Source: Streptomyces globosus
GTDB lineage: Bacteria; Actinomycetota; Actinomycetes; Streptomycetales; Streptomycetaceae
Reading direction: 5' to 3'
Assembly: GCF_003325375.1 (NCBI RefSeq)
Contig: NZ_CP030862.1
Span: 4,095,501-4,159,500 of the forward strand
Length of the DNA stretch: 64,000 nt
Shown in pieces: positions 1-7,765 of the stretch (position 1 is the first letter of the stretch; each line of letters begins with the position of its first letter). The notes below the pieces were generated by a model. That model ran no database searches, was not told the DNA's origin, and saw only the letters and a program-made list of their open reading frames with translations. The position numbers and the translations under genes were made by a program.

Positions 1-62
1 GCGTGACGATCGACCCGGAAACGGGCGACTACCAGATCGAATGCCTCCGCCGACAGCCCTGA
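1..62 (+). CDS. 3' end of an unidentified protein
   Basis: An open frame enters from the left edge and stops with TGA at 60-62. The last 19 residues end in CLRRQP. The frame is directly followed by a strong hairpin terminator, which supports a real gene end. The fragment is too short to assign a family. Confidence 0.5.
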   Translation, partial: VTIDPETGDYQIECLRRQP

Positions 63-70
63 CCGCCCCG

Positions 71-120
71 GCTGCAGGGGGGCGTCCCACCGGCCGTCCG
101 GCGGGACGCCCCCCTGCGGC
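71..120. terminator. bidirectional hairpin terminator
   Basis: The 15-base arms at 74-88 and 103-117 are perfectly complementary and extend three more pairs outward (one G-T wobble). The loop contains a further CCGG/CCGG pair. It sits between a plus-strand gene ending at 62 and a minus-strand gene ending at 141, so it can serve both. There is no T-run, as is common for Streptomyces terminators. Confidence 0.85.
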
Positions 121-140
121 GGGTCGGGGCCGACGGCGCC

Positions 141-1034
141 CTACGGGACGTTCGCAGTCGTCTCGCAGGCCAGGGCGACGTCCGAGCCGCCCTTGCCGTC
201 ACAGGAGTCGGTTGCCTCGTCGCCGCCGTCCATGACGTCGTTGCCGCCCGTCGCCGCGTCGGCTGCCGGGTCGGGGGCGGGGGCCGCGGGGTTCGCCGGC
301 GCGGGGGAGGCCGGGCGGGAGGGACGGCCCGGGGACGCGGCCGGGGCCGGCGAGGCGCCGTCGCCGCGGCCCCGGGCGGCGTGGCCCGAGACGTTGTCGC
401 CGATGATGGTGTCCTTGCCGGGGCCGCCGATGAGGACGTCGTTGCCCTCGCCGGTGGCGGTGCCCTCCGCGGAGGAGTCGCCCGTCAGCTCGTCGTCGCC
501 GGCGCCGCCGTCGAGGACGTCGTTGCCGCCGCCCGAGGCTTGGATGCCGCCCCGGCTGTCGCCGATGATGGCGTCGTTGCCGTCGCCGCCGAACAGCATG
601 TCGTTGCCGCCGCCCGAGGCGCTGGCGCCGAAGGCGATGCTGTCGCCGCCCAGCCGGTCGTCGCCCGGGCCGCCGAACACGATGTCGTTGCCGCCGCCCT
701 CCACGTCCGTCCGGGTGCCGATCAGGTCGCCGCGTACGACGTCCGAGCCTTCGCCGCCGTCCAGCTGGTCGTTGCCGAGGCCTCCGGCCAGGGTGTCGTC
801 GCCGGCGAGACCGCAGATCAGGTCGTTGCCGCCGAGCCCGTCGATGGTGTCCGCCGCGGCCGACCCGACGATGACGTCATCGCCCTCCGTGCCGGTGATC
901 TTCCCGGTGCCGGTGATCGTCGCGGTGCGGCCGAAGCAGGTCGCCTCCTCGGCCGCGTCCGCGGCCACCGCCGGCAGCCCGAGGGAGAGCAGCGCGGCGG
1001 CCGCCAGGATCATGGGGGATGTGCGGACGGGCAT
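141..1034 (-). CDS. secreted RTX-type calcium-binding protein
   Basis: This 297-residue protein begins with a Sec-type signal peptide (residues 1 to about 25, cleavage near AVAADA). From about residue 48 it carries repeated glycine/aspartate nonapeptides of the GGxGxDxxx type, as in GGNDLICGL, GGLGNDQLD and GGDGNDAII. In the hemolysin-type (RTX) family these form calcium-binding parallel beta-rolls outside the cell. A Pro/Ala-rich spacer at about 225-262 separates a last GGNDVMDGGD repeat and a C-terminal tail with two cysteines. No catalytic domain is visible, so the role may be structural or adhesive. The ATG has a GGAGG ribosome binding site and a good promoter lies upstream at 1082-1110. 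It stands alone, convergent with the gene ending at 62. Confidence 0.85.
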   Translation of the reverse strand: MPVRTSPMILAAAALLSLGLPAVAADAAEEATCFGRTATITGTGKITGTEGDDVIVGSAAADTIDGLGGNDLICGLAGDDTLAGGLGNDQLDGGEGSDVVRGDLIGTRTDVEGGGNDIVFGGPGDDRLGGDSIAFGASASGGGNDMLFGGDGNDAIIGDSRGGIQASGGGNDVLDGGAGDDELTGDSSAEGTATGEGNDVLIGGPGKDTIIGDNVSGHAARGRGDGASPAPAASPGRPSRPASPAPANPAAPAPDPAADAATGGNDVMDGGDEATDSCDGKGGSDVALACETTANVP

Positions 1035-1081
1035 ACGGACCTCCGGTGGTCGCGTGGGAAGCCAACGTCGAACGCCTGTGG

Positions 1082-1110
1082 ACCATAGGTACGCAATGCG
1101 GCGGATGCAA
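1082..1110 (-). promoter_or_regulatory. sigma70-type promoter of the RTX gene
   Basis: On the minus strand a -35 TTGCAT (1105-1110) and a -10 TATGGT (1082-1087) are separated by exactly 17 bases. They lie about 50 bases upstream of the RTX start codon. This resembles promoters read by the principal sigma factor HrdB. Confidence 0.6.
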
Positions 1111-1226
1111 CGAATGGTCCGGATGTCCGGGCGAAGTCCCTTCGATTGGCTCCCTGCGGCGCATCAGCCCTGCATGCGCCCCTTGCCACCGGCGTGCGCC
1201 GGTGTGCGGGGCGCGCAAGGCCGGGT

Positions 1227-2534
1227 TCAGGCCGCGGTGCCGGCCTCGCGTTCCTCCGCCGCGCCGGCCTCGCGGGCTGCCCGTCGCCGCCGTGCGTCCT
1301 CGTCGGTCTCGGAGTCGTACGTCACCAGCGAGGGCAGCAGGGCGGTCAGGGCGGCGACGGCGCCGACGCACAGCAGCCCGCCGCCCCAGAACGCCGAGCG
1401 GGTGCCGGTCCAGCCGGCCATGGCGCCGGCGCGGACCTGGCCCAGCTGGGGGCCGACGCTGTACGAGAGGACCTCGATGCCGGCGAGGCGTCCGCGGAGC
1501 TCCTCCGGAATGGTCTGGTTCCAGATCGTCGCGCGGCCGAGCCCGCTGAGCATGTCGCCGGCGCCGGCGACGGCCAGGCACAGCAGCACGAGCCAGATGT
1601 CCGCCGACAGCCCGGCGGCGGCGATGGCCCCGCCCCAGACGGCCGCGCCGCACACGACGAACAGGCCGTGCCGGCGGATCCGGGAGGTCCAGCCGCTGGT
1701 CATGCCGAGCAGCAGGGAGCCGACCGCGCCCGCGGAGTACATGAGGCCGAGCGCCCACACGGCGTCGAGCTCGTCCGCGAGGAAGGGGTAGATCGTGTGG
1801 GGGAAGGCGAGGAACATCGCCGCCAGGTCCACGGCATACGTCCCGAGGAGCACGGGGCGGCTCCACGCGTAGCGGGCGCCCTCGGCGATCCCGCGCAGGG
1901 AGGGCCGTTCCGCTCCGGGGGACGGCGGGGCGGGCGCCAGGCGGGTGCACAGGAGGACGGACACGGCGAAGCCGGCGACGGTGACGGCGTACGCGGCGGC
2001 GTAGCCCGCGGAGGCGACGACGATGCCGGCCGCGGCGGGCCCGGCGATGGCGCCGATCTGGTAGCGCAGGGCGTTGAGCGCGGCGGCCGCGGTCATCTGC
2101 TCGTGCGGCACGATCCGCGCCATGAGCGAGTCCAGCGCGGGCCGCTGGAGCCCGGCGAGCGCGGAGACCCCGGCGGCGACGACGTACAGCGGCCACAGCA
2201 GCGGCTCGGGCAGCAGGGCGTTGACGAGCAGGAGCAGCGCGAGCACGCCGAGCCCGGCCTCGCTGAGCATGATGAGCCGCCGCCGGTCGAGGGCGTCGGC
2301 GAGCGCGCCGCCGTAGAGGCCGAAGACGACGAGCGGGACGAGCTCCACCGCGCCCATCGCTCCGACGGCCAGCGGTGAGTCCGTCAGGTGCTTGATCTGC
2401 AGCGGCAGCGCGATCATCGCCATGAACGAGGTGAAGAAGGTGATCGCACCCTGGAAGAACAGGGTGCGGAAGTCCCGGCTGGAGCGCCAGGGGGCGAGGT
2501 CGGGCACGAGCCGGGACAGGAAGGCGGTACTCAC
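1227..2534 (-). CDS. MFS transporter (EntS/MFS_3-like exporter)
   Basis: This 435-residue integral membrane protein has about ten to twelve hydrophobic helices and a conserved cytoplasmic loop after helix 2 (GGALADALDRRR), the motif A of the major facilitator superfamily. The opening, with an RDFRTLFFQGAITFF stretch, resembles the enterobactin-exporter-like branch, whose members export siderophores, drugs or metabolites. The C-terminus is charged and rich in Arg, Glu and Ala. The GTG start at 2534 is chosen because an in-frame stop lies four codons upstream; the ribosome binding site is weak. It follows the S9 peptidase gene by 49 bases on the same strand and may be cotranscribed with it. The substrate cannot be inferred. 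Confidence 0.85.
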   Translation of the reverse strand: MSTAFLSRLVPDLAPWRSSRDFRTLFFQGAITFFTSFMAMIALPLQIKHLTDSPLAVGAMGAVELVPLVVFGLYGGALADALDRRRLIMLSEAGLGVLALLLLVNALLPEPLLWPLYVVAAGVSALAGLQRPALDSLMARIVPHEQMTAAAALNALRYQIGAIAGPAAAGIVVASAGYAAAYAVTVAGFAVSVLLCTRLAPAPPSPGAERPSLRGIAEGARYAWSRPVLLGTYAVDLAAMFLAFPHTIYPFLADELDAVWALGLMYSAGAVGSLLLGMTSGWTSRIRRHGLFVVCGAAVWGGAIAAAGLSADIWLVLLCLAVAGAGDMLSGLGRATIWNQTIPEELRGRLAGIEVLSYSVGPQLGQVRAGAMAGWTGTRSAFWGGGLLCVGAVAALTALLPSLVTYDSETDEDARRRRAAREAGAAEEREAGTAA

Positions 2535-2583
2535 AGCCGTTCATCGTGGGTGACGCCCAGGCGCCCCGGCAAAGGGTTTTCGG

Positions 2584-4596
2584 TCAGGGTGCGGCGGCCT
2601 CCCCCAGGTGCTGCCAGAGGAAGGTGAAGGCGAGCGCCTCGTTCGCGGCGGCCTGCTCGTTGTCGGAGGCGCCGCTGTGGCCGCCGCCGGTGTTCTCGTG
2701 GAAGAGGACGCGGTGGCCGAGCGCGCGGAGCCGGGCGGCGGCCTTGCGCGCGTGTCCGGGGTGGACGCGGTCGTCGCGGGTGGAGGTCATGAGCAGCACC
2801 GGCGGGTAGGGGCGGTCCGCGGCGAGGTTGTGGTACGGGGAGATGGCCTCCAGGTGGGGGCGGTCGGCGGGGTTGTCCGGGTCGCCGTACTCGGCGGTCC
2901 AGGAGGCGCCGGCGAGCAGCCGGTGGTAGCGGAGCATGTCCAGCAGGGGCACGCGGGCGACGACGGCGCCGAAGAGCTCCGGGTTGCGGACGAGCATGGC
3001 GCCCATGAGGAGGCCGCCGTTGCTGGCGCCGGTGATGCCGAGCCGGCTCGGGGCGGTGATGCCGCGGGCGGTGAGATCGGCGGCGACGGCCGCGAAGTCC
3101 TCGAAGGCCCGCACCCGGTCGGCGCCGAGGGCGGCGCGGTGCCAGTCGGGCCCGTACTCGGAGCCGCCGCGGATGTTGGCGACGGCGTACGTGCCGCCGC
3201 GGGCGAGCCAGGCGCGCCCGGTGACGGCGTCGTAGCCGGGCGTCTGCTGGTCGCGGAAGCCGCCGTACCCGTACAGCAGGGCGGGCCCGGGCTCGTCCTG
3301 CTCCTCGGGGCCGACGACGAAGTACGGGACGGCGGTGCCGTCCGCGGAGCGGGCGAAGAACTGCCGCACGGCCAGGCCGGACGTGTCGAAGCGGGCGGGG
3401 GCCTGTTTGAGCACCTCCGAGTCGGCGCCGATGTGCCCGTACGTGAGGGTGGACGGCTGGAGGAAGCCGGACACGTCGAGGAAGAACTCGTCGGAGGCGT
3501 GCGCGTCGGTGTCGGTGATCGCGGCCGACGACAGCGGCGGCACCTCGGCGAGCGGCCGCCGGCTCCACCCGCCGGGCCCGGGGGTGAGGATTTCCAACCG
3601 CGTCGCGACATCGGCGAGGGTGTCCAGCACCAGGTGGCGGCGGGTCCAGCAGTGCCCGGCGAGAGCGGTCCGCCCGTCGGGCGCGAACAGCACCTGCGGC
3701 GTGCGGTCGCCGGCCAGGAAGGCCTCGAAGTCGAAGACGAGCAGCGACCCGGCCTGCTGTCCGAGCCACGGGCTCTTGGGGGTGACGACGAGCCACTCGC
3801 GCCACACGTACTTCCCGGCGTCGTCGGGCACGTCGATCCGCACGAGCCGCTCCCCGTCGACCAGGTGGACCTCGTACCGGAAGAAGTCCGTGCAACGGGA
3901 GACGAAGGACCGCTCGTAGCCGGGTGTCGGGTCGTGCCAGGCGGAGGCGGACACGTCGCCGGCCTCCGCTTCGAACACGGTCTGCGCGTCCTCCAGCGGG
4001 GTGCCGCGCCGCCAGCGCCGCACGGTGCGCGGGTATCCGGACGCGGTCAGCGAGCCGGGCCCGAAGTCCGTCCCCACGAAGACGGTGTCCTCGTCGATCC
4101 AGCCGATCCGCGTCTTCGCCTCGGCGACCCGGAAGCCCCCTTCGACGAACTCCCGCCGCTCCAGGTCGAACTCGCGCACGACGACGGCGTCGGAGCCGTC
4201 CCGGGAGAGCATCACCAGGGCGCGCCGGTACTCGGGGCGGAGCACGGACGCGCCGGCCCAGACCCACTCCTCCCCCTCGGCCGCGGCGAGCGCGTCGACA
4301 TCGAGGAGGATCTCCCAGGCGGGTTCGTCCTTGCGGTACTGCTCCAGGGTCGTGCGCCGCCACACGCCCTTGGCGCGGCCGGCGTCGCGCCAGAAGTTGT
4401 ACAGGTGTCCGCCGCGGCGGACGGTGTAGGGGATCCGCTCGGCGTCGTCGAGGACTTCCCGCAGCTCGGCCCGCAGGGCGTCGAACCGGGGGTCGGCGGC
4501 GAGCACGGCGGCGGTCTCGGCGTTCCGCTCGGCGACCCACGCCAGCGCGGTCGCGCCTTCCACGTCTTCCAGCCACACATACGGGTCTTCGGTCAC
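2584..4596 (-). CDS. prolyl oligopeptidase family (S9) serine peptidase
   Basis: This 670-residue protein has the two-domain layout of prolyl oligopeptidases. The N-terminal part (about 70-400) is a beta-propeller domain that filters substrates by size. The C-terminal part (about 410-665) is an alpha/beta hydrolase. The nucleophile is Ser525 in GASNGGLLMG, the acid is probably the second Asp of TRDDRV, and the base is the His of NTGGGHSGA. The family cleaves short peptides after proline or related residues. There is no signal peptide, so it should be cytoplasmic. The start is GTG at 4596. It begins 21 bases after the GltD-like gene ends and is likely in the same transcript. Confidence 0.92.
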   Translation of the reverse strand: MTEDPYVWLEDVEGATALAWVAERNAETAAVLAADPRFDALRAELREVLDDAERIPYTVRRGGHLYNFWRDAGRAKGVWRRTTLEQYRKDEPAWEILLDVDALAAAEGEEWVWAGASVLRPEYRRALVMLSRDGSDAVVVREFDLERREFVEGGFRVAEAKTRIGWIDEDTVFVGTDFGPGSLTASGYPRTVRRWRRGTPLEDAQTVFEAEAGDVSASAWHDPTPGYERSFVSRCTDFFRYEVHLVDGERLVRIDVPDDAGKYVWREWLVVTPKSPWLGQQAGSLLVFDFEAFLAGDRTPQVLFAPDGRTALAGHCWTRRHLVLDTLADVATRLEILTPGPGGWSRRPLAEVPPLSSAAITDTDAHASDEFFLDVSGFLQPSTLTYGHIGADSEVLKQAPARFDTSGLAVRQFFARSADGTAVPYFVVGPEEQDEPGPALLYGYGGFRDQQTPGYDAVTGRAWLARGGTYAVANIRGGSEYGPDWHRAALGADRVRAFEDFAAVAADLTARGITAPSRLGITGASNGGLLMGAMLVRNPELFGAVVARVPLLDMLRYHRLLAGASWTAEYGDPDNPADRPHLEAISPYHNLAADRPYPPVLLMTSTRDDRVHPGHARKAAARLRALGHRVLFHENTGGGHSGASDNEQAAANEALAFTFLWQHLGEAAAP

Positions 4597-4617
4597 CCGA
4601 TGATTGTGCCGTGCCGG

Positions 4618-6093
4618 TCAGGCCGTCAGTGGCCGGTCGTCGGCACGCACCGGCGCAGGCAGCTCGGTCCGCCCGGTCAGATAGGAGTCGACGGCGGCGG
4701 CCGCGGCCCGCCCCTCGGCGATCGCCCACACCACGAGGGACTGCCCGCGCCCGGCGTCGCCGGCGACGAACACCCCCTCCGCACGGGGCGCCGCGAACCC
4801 GCTGTCCCGGGCGAAGGCGCCGCGCCCGTCCCGTACCAGCCCCAGCTGCCCTTCCAGACCGCAAGCACGGTCGGGTCCCGAGAAGCCGAGCGCCAGCAGG
4901 ACCAGTTCGGCCTCGACGGCCTGCCCGGTCCCCGGGACGGGGCTGCGGTCCTGCGGTTCGACCCGGGTCAGGTGCAGGGCGCGTACCCGCCCGCCGGCGT
5001 CGCCCTCGAACCGCAGCGTGGCCAGGGCGAACAGCCGCGGGTCGGCCCCCTGCCGCCCGCGGGCCTCCTCGTGCGCATGCGAGATCCGGTACACCTTCGG
5101 GTACACGGGCCACGGCTCATGGCCGGCCCGTCCGCTCCCCGGCTCGGGGTTGATGTCGATCTGCACGACCGACAGGGCGCCCTGCCGCAGCGCGGCCCCG
5201 ACGCAGTCGGACCCGGTGTCCCCGCCCCCCACCACGACGACGCGCCGCCCCTCGGCCGTGATCCGCGGCTCGGCGGCGTCCCCCTCCCCCACCCGGTTGG
5301 CGCACACCAGGTACTCCATCGCCTGGTGCACTCCCGCCAGCTCCCTCCCCCCGACGTCCAGATCCCTGGCCTGCCCGGCCCCGACGGCGACGACGACGGC
5401 GTCATGGCGCCGACGCAGTTCCGCCGCATCCACCCCGCCCCCCACCTCGCACCCGGTGCGGAAGACGGTGCCCTCCTCCCGCATCTGTGCGATCCGCCGC
5501 TCCAGGTGCGACTTCTCCATCTTGAACGCGGGAATGCCGTACCGCAGGAGCCCCCCGACCCGGTCGTCGCGCTCGTAGACGACGACGGTGTGCCCCGCCC
5601 TCGTCAGCTGCTGCGCCGCGGCGAGCCCGGCCGGCCCGGAACCGATCACCGCCACGCTCCGCCCGCTGTGCCTGCCGGGCGGCGCCGGGCCGACGTACCC
5701 GCTCTCCCACGCGTGGTCGGCGATGGCCTGCTCGACGTTCTTGATGGTCACCGGGGCGCCCTCAAGCGCCAGCACACACGCGTCCTCGCAGGGAGCCGGA
5801 CAGAGGCGCCCCGTGAACTCGGGAAAGTTGTTGGTGGCGTGGAGCCGGTCCGAGGCCGCCCGCCAGTCCCCGCGGGCGGCGTACGCGTTCCACTCGGGGA
5901 TCAGGTTGCCCAGCGGGCACGCGCCGTGGCAGAACGGCACCCCGCAGTCCATGCAGCGGTTGGCCTGGGCGGACACGAGGGGCAGCAGCACCTGCCCGGC
6001 GTACACCTCGCGCCAGTCCCCGAGCCGCTCCTCGGCGGGCCGGGGCGGAACGGGGCTGCGTGCGGTGTGCAGGAATCCGGACGGGTCGGTCAT
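4618..6093 (-). CDS. gltD: glutamate synthase small subunit-like oxidoreductase
   Basis: This 491-residue flavoprotein matches the usual GltD length. The N-terminal Fe-S domain has Cys47, Cys50, Cys55 and Cys59 (RCMDCGVPFCHGAC) and a second cluster in GRLCPAPCEDAC. An FAD-binding fold follows (VIGSGPAGLAAAQQL) and then an NADPH-binding fold (VVVVGGGDTGSDCVG). GltD normally passes electrons from NADPH to the large subunit GltB, which makes glutamate from glutamine and 2-oxoglutarate. Here no gltB is adjacent: the gene upstream is DUF6225 and the gene downstream is a peptidase. It may serve a distant gltB or act as an electron donor for another enzyme, as solitary GltD-like proteins do. The open frame extends further upstream, but the ATG at 6093 fits family N-termini. 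Confidence 0.88.
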   Translation of the reverse strand: MTDPSGFLHTARSPVPPRPAEERLGDWREVYAGQVLLPLVSAQANRCMDCGVPFCHGACPLGNLIPEWNAYAARGDWRAASDRLHATNNFPEFTGRLCPAPCEDACVLALEGAPVTIKNVEQAIADHAWESGYVGPAPPGRHSGRSVAVIGSGPAGLAAAQQLTRAGHTVVVYERDDRVGGLLRYGIPAFKMEKSHLERRIAQMREEGTVFRTGCEVGGGVDAAELRRRHDAVVVAVGAGQARDLDVGGRELAGVHQAMEYLVCANRVGEGDAAEPRITAEGRRVVVVGGGDTGSDCVGAALRQGALSVVQIDINPEPGSGRAGHEPWPVYPKVYRISHAHEEARGRQGADPRLFALATLRFEGDAGGRVRALHLTRVEPQDRSPVPGTGQAVEAELVLLALGFSGPDRACGLEGQLGLVRDGRGAFARDSGFAAPRAEGVFVAGDAGRGQSLVVWAIAEGRAAAAAVDSYLTGRTELPAPVRADDRPLTA

Positions 6094-6173
6094 GCGCCGC
6101 CTCCCCGGGTGTGCGGGCGGGCGTTCAGACCAGGCTACGTCGCCGGGCCCGGCTCTTCCCGTCGAAGGACGGC

Positions 6174-6187
6174 GTGCGGGCCCGCAC
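6174..6187. terminator. short perfect palindrome, possible terminator
   Basis: A 14-base perfect palindrome GTGCGGGCCCGCAC lies 22 bases past the DUF6225 stop codon. Next to it a second copy of GGGCCCGCAC is repeated directly. It could terminate DUF6225 or be a binding site ahead of the GltD-like gene. Confidence 0.35.
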
Positions 6188-6208
6188 CCGGGCCCGCACC
6201 CGGCACCG

Positions 6209-6460
6209 TCACTCCACCTCGCGGTGGTAGACGCCGGCCAGGGCATCGGCGAAGAGGGTGAACTGCACGAAAGCCTCTCCGCCGATCTCCAGCTCCACCG
6301 GCTCGGCGGCCACCAGTACGTGGTCGCCGTAACTGTCGAAATCGCCGGGGCTGTCCGCGACGCCGATGTGGATCGGGGTCTCGTCGGGAAGAGCGGCAAG
6401 CGCCTCGCGCAGCCGTCCGGCGGTCCATACCTGCGGGTTGTGGTCGAAGGTCTCAGCCAT
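6209..6460 (-). CDS. DUF6225 family protein
   Basis: This is an 83-residue acidic protein. It opens with the pattern FDHNPQVWTAGRLREAL followed by LPDETPIHIGVADSPGDFD, which is characteristic of this small actinobacterial family. No catalytic motif, membrane helix or signal is visible. The function is unknown. It is a single gene between the GltD-like gene and the broken protease gene. The ATG at 6460 was chosen although the same frame runs open far upstream into the protease region. That upstream part reads as low-complexity Arg/Gly/Pro and is an artefact of GC-rich DNA. Confidence 0.75.
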   Translation of the reverse strand: MAETFDHNPQVWTAGRLREALAALPDETPIHIGVADSPGDFDSYGDHVLVAAEPVELEIGGEAFVQFTLFADALAGVYHREVE

Positions 6461-6552
6461 GCGGCAGACAGTAGGGCCGGCCGGGGCCCCGGGTGGTGGC
6501 GCCGCGCCGTTCCACCGCGCATCACCGCCCCGGAACGGCACCCCGGCCCGGG

Positions 6553-7669
6553 TCACAGGCCCCTGGTGTGCAGCAGCCGGTTCGGGGTTCCGGCGGGGAC
6601 GTCGCCGAGTGCGTCGCGGACCGCCCGGCCGAGGAGTGCCGCGCGGACCTGGGCGGGGGTGGCGGACGGGTGGGTGGCGAGGTGGAGGGCGGCGGCGCCC
6701 GCCACGTGCGGGGCGGCCCAGGAGGTCGCCGCGGCGTCGGCGGTCGTGGCGCCGGCGCCGGCGAGCGCCGAGGTGATCTCCGCGCCCGGAGCGTACAGGT
6801 CCACGCACGCCCCGTGTCCGGAGCCGTGGCTGCCGCCGTCGGTCCAGTGGCGGTCGCTGCGCGTGGACGCGGCGACGACGATCGCGCCCCGTGCCCCGGC
6901 CGGGGAGTGGGCGCAGGCGTCGTCGGCGAAGTTGCCGGCCGAGACCACCACGGGGATGCCCGAGGCGATCAGCCGCTCGACCGCGGCGTCCAGGGCGGCG
7001 GACCGCTCTGCCAGGTTGAGCGACATGTTGACCACGGCGGGGCGCCGCGCGTGGGCGGCGACCCATTCCACGGCCCTGATGACGGCCGCTTCCGCTGTCG
7101 GACCGGAAGACGGGCCGGCGGACGGGCCGGCGTCCTTGCGCGCGCCCGGCCCGCTTCCCTCCCTCGCAGGCGAGGGCCTGCACGCGGACGAGCTCCGCGC
7201 CGGGAGCGACCCCGTACGTCCGGCCTGCGATGATGCCGGCGACGAACGTGCCGTGGCCGAGGCCGCCGCCGTCGTGGCAGTCCCCGGCGTCGGGGTCGCC
7301 GACGAAGTCGGCGCCGAGGACGGCCCGCCCGCCGAACTCGGCGTGCTTCAGATCGAGGCCCGTGTCCAGGACGTACACGCGGACCCCGCTGCCGTCGGTG
7401 CCCGCCGCGAACCGGCCGTCGAGGGGGCCGGTGCGCTGGTCGAGCCGGTCGAGGTGCCAGGGCACCCCCGCGCGGACGGCGGGCGTCGCCGGGGCCGGCG
7501 GCGGTGCGGACGCCGGCGCGGACGGCGGAGTAGCGGAAGGGGAGGAGGCGGGGGGCGGCGCGACCGGCTCCTCCTCGGGGGAGCACGCCGCGAGACCCGT
7601 CACACCCACTGCCGCCGCCACCGCCACGGCGGCCGCTCTCCGCCCCGCCCCGCCGCGCCCGCGTCCCAT
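6553..7669 (-). pseudogene. subtilisin-like (S8) lipoprotein peptidase, frameshifted
   Basis: The 5' part encodes a lipoprotein signal (lipobox LAAC, Cys29), a Ser/Pro/Ala linker, and the S8 catalytic Asp102 (VLDTGLD) and His139 (GLGHGTF). After about residue 170 this frame degenerates into Arg-rich text. The family sequence resumes in the +1 frame, running without a stop through VVNMSLN, VVVSAGN, the catalytic serine in ATSWAAPHVAG, and a normal C-terminus at 6553. The shift lies near 7155-7160, in a purine run of the form GAGGGAGGGAAG on the coding strand. One extra base, or two missing, restores a full-length protease of about 372 residues. All three catalytic residues survive. The break may be a sequencing error, a recent mutation or phase variation. 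Confidence 0.85.
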
Positions 7670-7765
7670 GCCGGTCCCCTGTCGCCGCTGCCGCCGCCGT
7701 GCCGCCGTCGGCGGTGGAGACGTACGGATCCCCTCCCCCGGTTGCGCCCCCGCCGGACCGGCGCC

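Noticed and set aside
2608..6261. Long plus-strand open frame opposite the S9 peptidase and GltD-like genes
   Set aside because: Same cause: GC-rich third positions. The minus-strand products are clear family members with catalytic motifs.
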